This document shows, one piece after another, positions 8,925 through 17,449 of a stretch of 64,000 bases of DNA; position 1 is the first letter of the stretch, and every line of letters starts with the position of its first letter. The notes below the pieces were generated by a model. That model searched no databases, was not told the DNA's origin, and saw only the letters and a program-made list of their open reading frames with translations. The DNA comes from Desulfogranum mediterraneum DSM 13871. Its GTDB lineage: Bacteria; Desulfobacterota; Desulfobulbia; Desulfobulbales; Desulfobulbaceae. The DNA lies in contig NZ_AUCW01000003.1 of assembly GCF_000429965.1 (NCBI RefSeq), positions 248,001 to 312,000 of the forward strand, read 5' to 3'. A program made the position numbers and the translations under genes.

Positions 8925-9731
8925 TTGAAAAAAATGACCCAGGCCGTCTCTTCGGCTGCACTGCTCTGCCAGCTGAGTGACGGCAGCAACCGGGAAGACC
9001 CGATCATCAGCCTGCTGGAGGCCATTGGTGCCAGCGGCTCCATCAACCAGGCAGCCAAATCCGTGGGCCTCAGTTACAAGGCCGCCTGGGAGCGGCTAGA
9101 AACCATCAACAACCTTTCCCCCAGCCCCCTGATCAGCCGGCAAACCGGGGGAAGCGGCGGCGGGGGCACGCTCCTCACCCGGGACGGCCGCGACTTCCTT
9201 GCCCGGGCCTCACTCTTTCGGCAGCAACTGAAACAGCTGGTCAGCTTTTTCCATGACAGCCCGGAAGAGGCCTATGCCATGCTCACCACCCTGAGGGGAA
9301 TGGAAATGAAGATCAGTGCACGCAACGTCTGGCTCGGTAATGTCACGGCCATCGAGAAGGGAGTAGTCAACAGCGTCGTTACCGTGGGCCTCAAGGGCAG
9401 GGATACCATCGTGGCCACCATCACCGATAACTCGGTTAAGCGACTCGGCCTGGAGCCGGGCAAGGCGGTGCATGCCATCGTCAAGGCCCCCTCGGTGCTC
9501 CTCTCCCTGGAGGTCGATCCCGGGAAGATCTCGGCCCGGAACATCCTCCGCGGCACCATCAACCGGATTATCGGCGGCGCGGTCAACGACGAGGTGATCA
9601 TCGATATTGCCGGCGGCAACACGGTCACCTCCATCCTGACCAGCGAAAGCGTCCGCAGGCTCGGCCTCGGACAGGGGCTGGAGGTCGCGGCCGTCATCAA
9701 GGCATCAAGCGTCCTCCTGGCCCTCCCCTGA
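8925..9731 (+). CDS. modE: ModE molybdate-responsive transcriptional regulator
   Basis: This 268-residue regulator has an N-terminal winged helix-turn-helix (about residues 20-115, including the typical SINQAAKSVGLSYKAAWE segment). Two Mop/TOBE repeats follow (about 128-192 and 200-266, each beginning with ISARN), which bind molybdate. ModE dimers loaded with molybdate repress transporter genes. It lies just upstream of modABC. The start is TTG at 8925 or ATG at 8934; both give nearly the same protein. The ModE-box-like palindrome immediately upstream suggests autoregulation. Confidence 0.93.
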   Translation: MKKMTQAVSSAALLCQLSDGSNREDPIISLLEAIGASGSINQAAKSVGLSYKAAWERLETINNLSPSPLISRQTGGSGGGGTLLTRDGRDFLARASLFRQQLKQLVSFFHDSPEEAYAMLTTLRGMEMKISARNVWLGNVTAIEKGVVNSVVTVGLKGRDTIVATITDNSVKRLGLEPGKAVHAIVKAPSVLLSLEVDPGKISARNILRGTINRIIGGAVNDEVIIDIAGGNTVTSILTSESVRRLGLGQGLEVAAVIKASSVLLALP

Positions 9732-9918
9732 TCCGGAGGATCCCGCTCCATGCACACCCCGGCAGCAGCCTGAAGTCAGGGAGGCAGAACCGCCGGATAC
9801 CGGCAGGCCATGAACTGTAATTGCCCTACGCTGCTGCAGCCATGGTCGAAAATTTGTGACTATTGAGATCATTTAACTCCTTTAACCCGTTTAACCCGAT
9901 CAGGATCGGAGAAATCCC

Positions 9919-10680
9919 ATGAAGCGAACAACCCCATTTCTGGCCGCCGCCCTCCTTGCTGTCAGCTGTCTCTTCAGCCCCAGCCTCCATGCCGAGGAAC
10001 TGCGGATCTCGGTCGCCGCCAGCATGACCGAGGTCTTCAAGGAGCTGATCGCTCATTTTTCCAGGGAGCATCCGGCCATAACCGTTCTCCCCAACTTCGG
10101 CCCCTCAGGCGGCCTGGCAAAACAGATCAACCAGGGCGCCCCTGCCGATCTCTATGTCTCGGCCAACCCGAAATGGATGCAGTTTCTGCTGGCAGAGGAG
10201 AAGATAGAACGCTCCAGCCTGAGGACCTTTGCCCACAACAGCCTGGTCTTTGTCGGCTGCACGGAGCAGCAGGTTGCCGGTCTTAGCGACCTGCCCAACC
10301 TGGAGCGTATCGGCATCGGCAGCCCCAAGAGCGTGCCGGCCGGCCAGTATGCCCGCCAGGCCCTGGAGAAGGCCGGCCTGTATGAGCAGTTGCTCACCGC
10401 CGGCAAGCTGGTGATGGCCAAGGATGTCCGCCAGGCCCTGATCTACGCCGATCGTGGCGAGACCGACGGCTCCTTTGTCTACAAGACCGACGCGCGTCTG
10501 GCCGGCCGGGCAAAGATCCTCTTCGAGGTGCCCCGGGAACTCTACAGCCAGGTCACCTATCCCCTGGCCATGACCAGGGCCGGTTCCTCCAAGGCCGCAA
10601 CACAGGCCTTTTACGCATTTGTCACCTCCAGGGGCGGTGGCGCCACTGTCAGCAAGTACGGATTTTCCCTGCCTGAGTAA
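9919..10680 (+). CDS. modA: Periplasmic molybdate-binding protein ModA
   Basis: This 253-residue protein has an N-terminal Sec signal peptide (cleavage near residue 25, after SLHA). It continues with the ModA signature ISVAASMTEVFKEL and NFGPSGGLAKQI. It captures molybdate or tungstate oxyanion in the periplasm and delivers it to ModBC. The upstream gap to modE holds two TTTAACCCG copies and no obvious second ModE box. The ModBC genes follow within about 70 bases, so the three form one unit. Confidence 0.92.
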   Translation: MKRTTPFLAAALLAVSCLFSPSLHAEELRISVAASMTEVFKELIAHFSREHPAITVLPNFGPSGGLAKQINQGAPADLYVSANPKWMQFLLAEEKIERSSLRTFAHNSLVFVGCTEQQVAGLSDLPNLERIGIGSPKSVPAGQYARQALEKAGLYEQLLTAGKLVMAKDVRQALIYADRGETDGSFVYKTDARLAGRAKILFEVPRELYSQVTYPLAMTRAGSSKAATQAFYAFVTSRGGGATVSKYGFSLPE

Positions 10681-10750
10681 TGGAGCCCGTGCTGCTCATC
10701 GTACCCAGCGTACCCATCATACCCATTGGAGCTAAAGGAGGCTGCCGCCC

Positions 10751-11431
10751 ATGCTGACGCTCTCCCCCCAGGACATCCAGGCAGTGGGCCTCTCCCTGAA
10801 GGTGGCCACCACCGCCACCCTCATCTCCACCCCCCTGGGGATCGGGGTGGCCTACCTGCTCGCCTTTGCCAGGATACGCGGGACCGCCCTGCTCGAGGGT
10901 CTGATCAATCTGCCCCTGGTGCTGCCGCCGGTGGTGGTCGGCTATCTCCTCCTGCTGGCCTTTGGCCGGCACGGCTGGATCGGCCAGTTCCTGGACAGCC
11001 TCAAGCTGCGGGTGATCTTCAGCCTGAGCGGCGCGGTCATTGCCTCGGCCGTGGTCGGCTTTCCGCTGCTGGTGCGCTCCATCCGGCTCGGCATGGAGTC
11101 CATCGACCCCGCACTTTTCCAGGTTTCACGCACCCTGGGTGCAGGCTGGTGGGACAGTCTCCTGACCATTATCCTGCCCCTGAGTGGGCGGGCAATCTTT
11201 GCCGGCATGACCCTGATGTTTGCCCGCAGCCTGGGCGAATTCGGCGCCACCGTGATCCTGGCAGGCAACATCCCGGGGGTCACCCAGACCATCCCCCTGG
11301 CGATCTACGAATACACCAGCACCCCGGGAGGGGACCGGATGGCCCTGACCCTATGCCTGGTTTCCATCGCCCTCTCCTTTACGGTACTGCTGGTGAGTGA
11401 AGCGGCAGGCCGCAGGTTGAAGAGGAGCTAA
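10751..11431 (+). CDS. modB: Molybdate ABC transporter permease ModB
   Basis: This 226-residue inner-membrane protein has about five hydrophobic helices and the EAA-type loop reading SLGEFGATVILAGNIPG near residue 160, typical of ModB/CysT permeases. It pairs with the ModC ATPase and ModA binding protein. AAAGGAGG lies nine bases before the ATG. It ends three bases before modC. Confidence 0.92.
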   Translation: MLTLSPQDIQAVGLSLKVATTATLISTPLGIGVAYLLAFARIRGTALLEGLINLPLVLPPVVVGYLLLLAFGRHGWIGQFLDSLKLRVIFSLSGAVIASAVVGFPLLVRSIRLGMESIDPALFQVSRTLGAGWWDSLLTIILPLSGRAIFAGMTLMFARSLGEFGATVILAGNIPGVTQTIPLAIYEYTSTPGGDRMALTLCLVSIALSFTVLLVSEAAGRRLKRS

Positions 11432-11434
11432 CCC

Positions 11435-12490
11435 ATGCTGCTGGAGCTGCGACTCAACAAGACGGTGGGCAACTTTCGACTCGACTGTGAATGCGCCCTC
11501 TCCAGCGACCGCACCGGGATCTTTGGCCCCTCGGGCAGCGGCAAGTCCACCCTGATGCACCTGCTGGCAGGCCTAAGCAGCGCGGACAGCGGCACCATCC
11601 GGCTCGACGGCGAGACCCTCTTTGACCGGGCCCGGAGGATTGACTCTAAGCCGGAACAACGGCGGATCGGGGTGGTCTTTCAGCATGCCCATCTCTTCCC
11701 CCACATGAGTGTCCGCCGAAACCTGCTCTACGGCTACAGACGGACCAGGGCCGCAGAGAGACGGATCAGGCCGGAGACCCTGTTTGAGGTCCTCGGCATA
11801 GAGCCGCTCTTGGAGCGCGACGTCACCACCCTTTCCGGCGGGGAACGCCAGCGGGTGGCCCTGGCAAGAACCGTCCTGACCTGCCCCAGGCTGATCCTGA
11901 TGGACGAGCCGCTCAACGGCCTTGACGAGCATCTCAAGTTTCAGATTATCCCCTATCTCAAGCGGGTCTTCAGCGAGTTCAAGATCCCCCTGATCTTTAT
12001 CAGCCACTCCATGCTGGAGATGCGGATGATGACCGAAGAGGTCCTGGTGATGGAACAGGGGAGTATCCGCCGCCGGCTGGCCACGGAATCCCTTGCCCGA
12101 TCCTCCTGGGAGGCCGACCGCCAGGGCTACGTCAACCTCCTCAGCCTGGGCCGCTCCAGGCCGCACCGGGACCTCTTCAGCTATCCCTGGGGAGACACCG
12201 CCCTGATCCTGACCGAGCCGGGCGAGCAGGAGGAGAACCTGTTTGAACTGGATGCCCGAGAGATCATCCTCTTCAAACGGCACCCGGAAACGACCAGCGC
12301 CCGCAACCTCCTGGAGTGCAGGGTCAGCCAGCTCTATCGCTCGGGCAACCGGGTGCGGGTCGAACTGGGCTGCGGCAACAGCCGGCTTATTGCCCAGATT
12401 GTGCCGGAGGCGGTACGGGAACTGGAAATCAGCCAAGGCTCCAGGCTGGTGGCCGCCATCAAGGCCTCGGCCTTTAAGCGGATTTTCTGA
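11435..12490 (+). CDS. modC: Molybdate ABC transporter ATPase ModC
   Basis: This 351-residue ATPase shows Walker A (GPSGSGKST, about residue 31), a Q-loop (VFQHAHLFPHMS), the signature LSGGERQRVALAR, Walker B (LILMDEP) and an H-loop (FISHS). A C-terminal TOBE/Mop domain (about residues 285-350) is typical of ModC and senses oxyanion. It powers uptake through ModB. Its start is three bases after modB, so translation is coupled. Confidence 0.93.
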   Translation: MLLELRLNKTVGNFRLDCECALSSDRTGIFGPSGSGKSTLMHLLAGLSSADSGTIRLDGETLFDRARRIDSKPEQRRIGVVFQHAHLFPHMSVRRNLLYGYRRTRAAERRIRPETLFEVLGIEPLLERDVTTLSGGERQRVALARTVLTCPRLILMDEPLNGLDEHLKFQIIPYLKRVFSEFKIPLIFISHSMLEMRMMTEEVLVMEQGSIRRRLATESLARSSWEADRQGYVNLLSLGRSRPHRDLFSYPWGDTALILTEPGEQEENLFELDAREIILFKRHPETTSARNLLECRVSQLYRSGNRVRVELGCGNSRLIAQIVPEAVRELEISQGSRLVAAIKASAFKRIF

Positions 12491-12584
12491 TGGCCATGGG
12501 CTACCTGATATTCCGGCTGCCGCTGCCGGCACCAGGACGCCCTCCAGCCGGGACCAAGGTCCCTCTTGGCAGCGGAGGGTGCAG

Positions 12585-12983
12585 ATGACCCTCCTGGTGG
12601 ATGTCGCCAAAAAACTGGACCACTTCACCCTGGAGGTCTGCCTCTGCTGTCCGGCCGGGACCCTGACCGCCACCGCCGGCTGGGCCTGGTCTTCCAGGAG
12701 TATCCCCTCTTTCCCCACCTCACGGTTCGCCAAAACGTGGCCTTTGCAGCCAGGGATAAGGCGGGCATCGATCCCCTGCTGCAGCGCTTTAAGATCCCTG
12801 GGAGAGGTCGGGATGACCCTGATGCTTGGCGGCAATGTGATCGGTCGAACCAACACCCTCTCCCTGGAGATCTACAACGCGGTCTTTAACGGCGAATTTG
12901 AACGGGCCACCCTGCTGACGCTCATCATCGGCGCGATCTCCATCTCCATGTTTACGGTCCTGAAGAAGATAGCAGACCAGTGA
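12585..12983 (+). pseudogene. Chimeric remnant of a second molybdate/tungstate-type ABC transporter
   Basis: The frame opens with an ATG behind GGAGGG and reads like the start of an oxyanion ABC ATPase (MTLLVDVAKKLDHFTLEV). The Walker A region is then missing. A piece resembling the Q-loop region (LGLVFQEYPLFPHLTVRQNV, 12675-12797) continues in another frame. From about 12799 the first frame resumes as the C-terminus of a ModB-type permease (LGEVGMTLMLGGNVIG) and ends at 12983. So an ATPase 5' end and a permease 3' end have been joined by deletion with frameshifts. The pieces differ from the intact modBC next door, so they come from a separate system rather than a fresh duplication. Confidence 0.75.
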
Positions 12984-13079
12984 GCCCGAGCCCCCTGCGG
13001 CTCCTGGGATTGCAGCCAGGGACCCAGGCGGGGAGCAATCCCCTTTTTAAAAAAACAGAACAGAGAGAGAAGGCTAAGT

Positions 13080-13811
13080 ATGAAGCAATCACTGATAGAG
13101 GATGTCCAGCAAAGGGCCCGTGAAATCTGGCAAGAGGCGGGTATCCTCAACGAAGAGGTGAGCGTAAGCGCCCGCACCCTGAGCGTGGAGGAGGCCATCG
13201 GAAACCCCGAGGGGGACGACTTTCCCCTCCAGCGGGGCAAAGAGAAACTGATGGAGGCTCTATTCCGCCAGGACCGCGGCCAGGCCTTTACCGACCGTTT
13301 TGGCGACTTCAGGGCGCCCTTGGGCGAGATTGCAGAGATGAAACTGGAGAATAACTTTCGCCGGGCGATCTTTGTGGCCACCCTCAATGCGGTCCAACGC
13401 AGCCTGGGACAGACCGGGAACACCATCCACTGTCGCGATGAAGGTCCGTCCCTGTGTGCGCCCCGGTTTGCAGACCATATCAGCAAACTGTACGGCAGGC
13501 CGAAAATCACCCTGGTCGGCTTTCAGCCGAAGATGATAGAGACCCTAGCCGAGCGCTTCGAGCTGCGGGTGGTGGATCTGGACCCCGACAATATCGGCAG
13601 CCGCAAGGCCGGAGTGACCATCGAGGGACCGGCAGATAGTGGTGCCGCGGTTGACCAGGCTGAGCTTCTGGTGGTCACCGGCTCAACCCTGGTCAACGAC
13701 ACCCTGGCTGATTTTTTACGGACAGACCGGCCGACGATCTTCTTTGGCACCACCGTGGCAGCCGCCGCCGACCTGATGGGCTGGAACCGCTTCTGCTGCC
13801 AGAGCAGTTAA
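13080..13811 (+). CDS. DUF364/Rossmann-like putative heavy-metal chelation protein
   Basis: This 243-residue soluble protein matches the DUF364 (with N-terminal DUF4213-like) family by its NNFRRAIFVATLNAVQR and TIHCRDEGP segments and a Rossmann-like C-terminal half (ITLVGFQPKMIETL, GSTLVNDTLADFL). The family's activity is not established; chelation of heavy metals has been proposed from structure. It follows the molybdate transporter remnants on the same strand with GAGAAGG before the ATG, which hints at a role in metal or cofactor handling. No membrane segment or signal peptide is seen. Confidence 0.7.
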   Translation: MKQSLIEDVQQRAREIWQEAGILNEEVSVSARTLSVEEAIGNPEGDDFPLQRGKEKLMEALFRQDRGQAFTDRFGDFRAPLGEIAEMKLENNFRRAIFVATLNAVQRSLGQTGNTIHCRDEGPSLCAPRFADHISKLYGRPKITLVGFQPKMIETLAERFELRVVDLDPDNIGSRKAGVTIEGPADSGAAVDQAELLVVTGSTLVNDTLADFLRTDRPTIFFGTTVAAAADLMGWNRFCCQSS

Positions 13812-13836
13812 ACACAACGCAAACCGTAGGCCTTTA

Positions 13837-13879
13837 GGCCGGGAGTTCTCTCCCGGCCTGAGCTCAATGGGCTCAGGCC
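13837..13879. terminator. Two overlapping hairpins between convergent ends
   Basis: Hairpin one pairs 13837-13845 with 13850-13858 (9 bp, loop TTCT). Hairpin two pairs 13855-13863 with 13871-13879 (9 bp). They share four bases and so exclude each other. No T-run follows, so this may be a weak terminator for the DUF364 gene or for the remnant on the other strand. Confidence 0.4.
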
Positions 13880-14035
13880 GCCAGCTCCCTGGCCAAGAGG
13901 AGCTCACGGCCAAAGGTCTCGATCTCAAAGCCCGGATTTATGGCCATAGATTCCGGAAACTCGCCTGTACCGGCCACACAGCAGTCATTCAGCTCAAACT
14001 TTTTCGCCCGATCCTGTCCAGCGCAGGCAAATGAG
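13873..14035 (-). pseudogene. Remnant of an acyl-CoA dehydratase activase (BadF/BadG/HgdC family ATPase)
   Basis: The minus-strand frame reads AGQDRAKKFELNDCCVAGTG followed by EFPESMA. This resembles the conserved GQDSK...MNDKCAAGTGRFLEVMA block of 2-hydroxyacyl-CoA dehydratase activators, whose cysteine binds the bridging [4Fe-4S] cluster. Only about 50 of the usual 250 or more residues survive, and upstream sequence in the frame is unrelated. It looks like the 3' scrap of a lost gene. Recognition is by motif only. Confidence 0.55.
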
Positions 14036-14235
14036 CATACGGGCCTGACCGCCGATATCCTGTACCACACGGGCCAGCGGGCAGGAGGCAGAGGCCCAGG
14101 GTCCCAGCTCCCAGGTCCCCAGGCGGCACCATGCCCTTTGACGGTGAGTTCACCCAGAAAAAATATGCCCAGCAGGTGATCGATCGATACCAAGAGGCAG
14201 ACGTTCTTCAAGAGGGGTAGAGCAGAAATCCTCCC

Positions 14236-14275
14236 CCCCTAATCCCCTAATCCCCTAATCCCCTAATCCCCTAAC
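14236..14275. repeat. Octamer tandem repeat CCCCTAAT, five copies
   Basis: Four perfect copies of the 8-base unit plus a fifth ending in C instead of T occupy this stretch. It lies in a non-coding gap upstream of the histidine kinase. A simple-sequence tract like this can change copy number by slippage. Confidence 0.85.
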
Positions 14276-14530
14276 CATGACGGCGCCCCCACCAGGAGCA
14301 ACTCCAGCGAGTTGATACCCTGGCTTGAAAAAAAAGAGGCTAAACCGGCTCTGCGGGAAAGAGTACTTGGTAAATGGACAGAGGAGTTGATAGAATCTAG
14401 AGGAGGTCTCAGAAAAGGTGGGCGCTCCTTCCCTGCAGATCAGCGGAATCAAGAAATACGTCCCGGGGAATGGCTGCTGTTCCCATGACACCTATCCGGG
14501 CAAAGAACACCACCTTCCAGAGAGGTAGCG

Positions 14531-16645
14531 ATGGAGAGGAAAATTTTTGGTCCTGTCGTTCTCACGATCCTATGGTGCACACTTGCGCTCCTGATCGTAC
14601 CTACTCTCTCCCACCCCTCTGCACGCCCGCAAAAAGATCAGAAGATATCCTTACTGGAAGATCAGATCATCCCTGAATTGAACAAGGTGGTCTTTAGCAG
14701 TACCGAGACGGCCTCACAGTCCCTGGCAGAAACAGGCGAAGTGCGATCCCAGCTGACGGAGAAAAGAAAACCGGATCATCCCGAGGTCATCATTGCCCTT
14801 GAAACGGCCAAGAGAATACTCAATGCCGAGTTCGTGTATCTGATGGACCGAAGCGGCACCGTTGTCGCCTCCACTTCTGACCATGAGGGCAAAAACCTTA
14901 CCGGTAACAATTACCTCTTCCGCCGCTATTTTCAGGGGGCCCGAAAAGGGAACAATGTCATCTATCCGGCCCTGGGGGTGACAACCAGGCAACGTGGGGT
15001 CTATTTCAGCTCTCCTGTGTACTCAGCTCAAAAACAAGCCTTCATTGGTGTTGTGGTGGTGAAGATCCCGGTGAAAGATCTCGACCGCCTCTTTTTACGC
15101 TATGAAGAACCGATTTTTTTGCTCACACCGGAAGGGATCGTCTTTGCGACCAACCGGAAAGAGACCCTCTACCACTATACCACTCCGCTTCAACCGGAAA
15201 CCATGGAGCGGATTCAAGCAGAAAGGCAATTCGCAGACCAACCCCTGAAACCTTTTCCCGCCTTTCTTGATAAAGATACGGTGGTCTTTGACCAGCAAAG
15301 GTACCTTGTCGTCCGCAAAGACGTTATCCAGGGATGGTCAATCATTGCCTTTCACCGCGACAACGGCCTGTTTGAAATAAGCAGGGCGGCCTTTTTCTCC
15401 ATCCTGGGGGTCATTTTTGTCTTAGTGGTGATTCTTATTCTGCTCCTTCGACATAACCTCGCCATACGTAAGGTGGAAGGGGCCCTGCGCAAGAGCCAGG
15501 AACTTTTTCAGTCCTTATTTACCCTGGCTCCGGACGGGATAGTCATCACCTCCATGGAGGGAGAGATTCTTGCCTACAACGATTCTTTTCTGGAAATTGT
15601 CAAGAGTGACCGGACGAGCATCGCTGACCACAACATCAGAGACTTTTACGACAACCCGGACAGAGACCGACCGGCCCTGATAACCTTGCTGGGTACCAAA
15701 AAGATCATTAAGAGCTATCCCCTGACCCTCAAAAACAGCAGCGGCGAGGTGAGGAAGGCATCTGTCTCGACAGCGTTTATCGACTACCAGGGAAAAACCT
15801 GTATGGAGTCGATCTATAGAGACATCACAGACCTGGAAAACATGGAGGAACAACTTCGTTTTGCCCAGAAGATGGAGATGATAGGCACCCTGGCAGGTGG
15901 ACTGGCTCACGATATCAACAACATGCTCTCAGGCATCACCGGTAGTTTATCCCTCTTACGGATGCACTCCGACAAGGAAAGGGGAGTGAGCAAAGCCAAC
16001 TTTTTAAAATACCTGGACATCATGGAGGGTGCCTCCAAAAATGTTGCGGCCATGGCCCGACAGCTCTTGACCCTTGCCCGTGAGAACGAACCGTCGCTTG
16101 GCTCGGTGGACCTGAACGCCTCTGTCAGGCAGGTACTGAAGATCTGCCAGTACTCGCTTGACAAGACGATCTCCTTTGAAACATCATACTCCAAGCATCC
16201 GGCCCTGGTGACTGCCGACCCGGTGCACATTGAGCAGGTACTCCTCAATCTCTGCATCAACGCGGCCCACGCAATGACGATTATGAAACCCGAAGCAGAC
16301 ACCCCGGGGGGAATACTGGCAATCTCGGTGGAGCGGGCCCTCCATGCCCCTGTCCATCCTGCCGGAGATTCCGGAATTCAGGACAGGGGGTTTTGGCTCA
16401 TCTCTGTCAGTGATCAGGGCGTCGGCATGAGCCCCGACGAGATAGAAAAAATATTCACCCCCTTTTATACCACCAAGCAACAGGGAAAGGGAAGCGGTCT
16501 CGGACTGAGCATGGTGAACAACATCATAAAACGATACCAGGGTGTTCTGGAGGTAAGCTCCACCCCGGGCAGAGGCAGCACCTTTAAGATCTACCTTCCG
16601 GCGACAGAGCTCCCACCCCCGGAACACCATGTTGAGGAGTCCTGA
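14531..16645 (+). CDS. Cache-PAS sensor histidine kinase
   Basis: This 704-residue membrane sensor has a first membrane helix at about residues 8-26, then a periplasmic Cache-like domain (about 40-275). A second helix follows at about 288-309, then a PAS domain (about 320-435) and a kinase core. The phosphorylated His is near residue 460 in LAGGLAHDINNML. The ATP-binding N, G1 and G2 boxes follow (NLCINAAHA, DQGVGMS, GSGLGLS). It has no receiver domain, and no response regulator gene is adjacent, so it is an orphan kinase. Its ligand is unknown; Cache domains usually bind small organic molecules. Confidence 0.88.
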   Translation: MERKIFGPVVLTILWCTLALLIVPTLSHPSARPQKDQKISLLEDQIIPELNKVVFSSTETASQSLAETGEVRSQLTEKRKPDHPEVIIALETAKRILNAEFVYLMDRSGTVVASTSDHEGKNLTGNNYLFRRYFQGARKGNNVIYPALGVTTRQRGVYFSSPVYSAQKQAFIGVVVVKIPVKDLDRLFLRYEEPIFLLTPEGIVFATNRKETLYHYTTPLQPETMERIQAERQFADQPLKPFPAFLDKDTVVFDQQRYLVVRKDVIQGWSIIAFHRDNGLFEISRAAFFSILGVIFVLVVILILLLRHNLAIRKVEGALRKSQELFQSLFTLAPDGIVITSMEGEILAYNDSFLEIVKSDRTSIADHNIRDFYDNPDRDRPALITLLGTKKIIKSYPLTLKNSSGEVRKASVSTAFIDYQGKTCMESIYRDITDLENMEEQLRFAQKMEMIGTLAGGLAHDINNMLSGITGSLSLLRMHSDKERGVSKANFLKYLDIMEGASKNVAAMARQLLTLARENEPSLGSVDLNASVRQVLKICQYSLDKTISFETSYSKHPALVTADPVHIEQVLLNLCINAAHAMTIMKPEADTPGGILAISVERALHAPVHPAGDSGIQDRGFWLISVSDQGVGMSPDEIEKIFTPFYTTKQQGKGSGLGLSMVNNIIKRYQGVLEVSSTPGRGSTFKIYLPATELPPPEHHVEES

Positions 16646-17256
16646 TTCCGACCACCCTCTTCACGGGCGCCCCATTCAGACCAGCTCTCTTTTCCTCTCT
16701 TATCGGGACGATAGCGCCGACAGCCCCATGGCTCTATGGCGCTATGGCTGTATAAAGTCGCATGGTGCCAGCCTGCTGCAGATACTCCCCGACAAACTGC
16801 CCCGCATCTTCGAGGTTGCGCTCCTGATCAGGAACGTCCTATTTACACATTCTCTGCGCACACAGCTATCAGCCAATGCAGCAGGACAGCAGCCCACCTT
16901 AATACATTGTTTTTCTTGCCTCTTCAGACCCCGGCGTTGCGCTCAAAATTTTGTCCTCGGGATATCAAGCAGATGCCTGCGATACACTTCGGCACGCGCC
17001 TTGATCTTGATCGAAAAGTTTCATTTTTCAAGGTACCCACAACTCTCCCCTGTCTTCAAGTTGGTGCAGAGGTTCCGTTATCCAGAGCTCCATGATGGAA
17101 ATATCCTGATTTCCGAATATCTTTTTCCAGGAAAGCGAATAATTTCATTGTCCCTGAATTCATATAACAGGCGCATATCCTCCCTAGCTAGCTGAAGAGA
17201 AAGACAATCATCTGAAAAAAACAGCCAAATCCACCCACGCCACCTGCTGTTTTTTT
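16646..17256. other. Intergenic region with a dispersed repeat and no gene
   Basis: About 600 bases follow the histidine kinase before the sigma-54-like promoter of the PEP-CTERM gene. Apart from the dispersed repeat at 16894-17037, nothing recognisable is present. The open frames passing through it are short and without family resemblance. Confidence 0.5.
16894..17037 (+). repeat. Dispersed intergenic repeat, copy 1
   Basis: This element of about 144 bases begins CCACCTT and ends TTTTTCAAGGTACC. It shares long blocks with 55837-55974 (same orientation) and with the reverse complement of 59377-59514: GGCGTTGCG, CTCGG.ATATCA, ATGCCT.CG, CGCGCCTTGA and TTGATCGAAAA. It is the most diverged at its left end. 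No coding potential is evident. It may be a small non-autonomous mobile element or a structured transcript. Confidence 0.8.
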
Positions 17257-17272
17257 TTGGACAACTTATTGC
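17257..17272 (+). promoter_or_regulatory. Sigma-54-type promoter candidate for the PEP-CTERM gene
   Basis: The sequence TTGG-N8-TTGC matches the -24/-12 consensus (TTGGCACG-N4-TTGC) with exact GG-to-GC spacing, although the intervening ACG is not conserved. It lies about 180 bases before the PEP-CTERM start codon. A direct repeat GATTGGTGGTAA near 17387-17410 lies further downstream in the leader. Confidence 0.45.
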
Positions 17273-17449
17273 ATGGCAAGAATACAGCTATGGACATAGT
17301 TTGCTTTCTTTTATGGTTACCACTCAAATTCTACTAGGTACCAACAGAAGCTGCAGAGACAAGACCAGGGGACTGATCTTATTTTGATTGGTGGTAAGAT
17401 TGGTGGTAATCATATTCTTTCATCATTTTAACTGAAGGAGGGATGCACC

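Noticed and set aside
12243-12983. Intact 246-residue gene
   Set aside because: The 5' part overlaps modC in another frame, and the rest is made of ATPase and permease fragments; a pseudogene fits better.
14288-14487. Open stretch upstream of the histidine kinase reading like a protein tail
   Set aside because: It has no start codon or ribosome site and resembles no recognised family, so it was left as non-coding; it could be a gene remnant.
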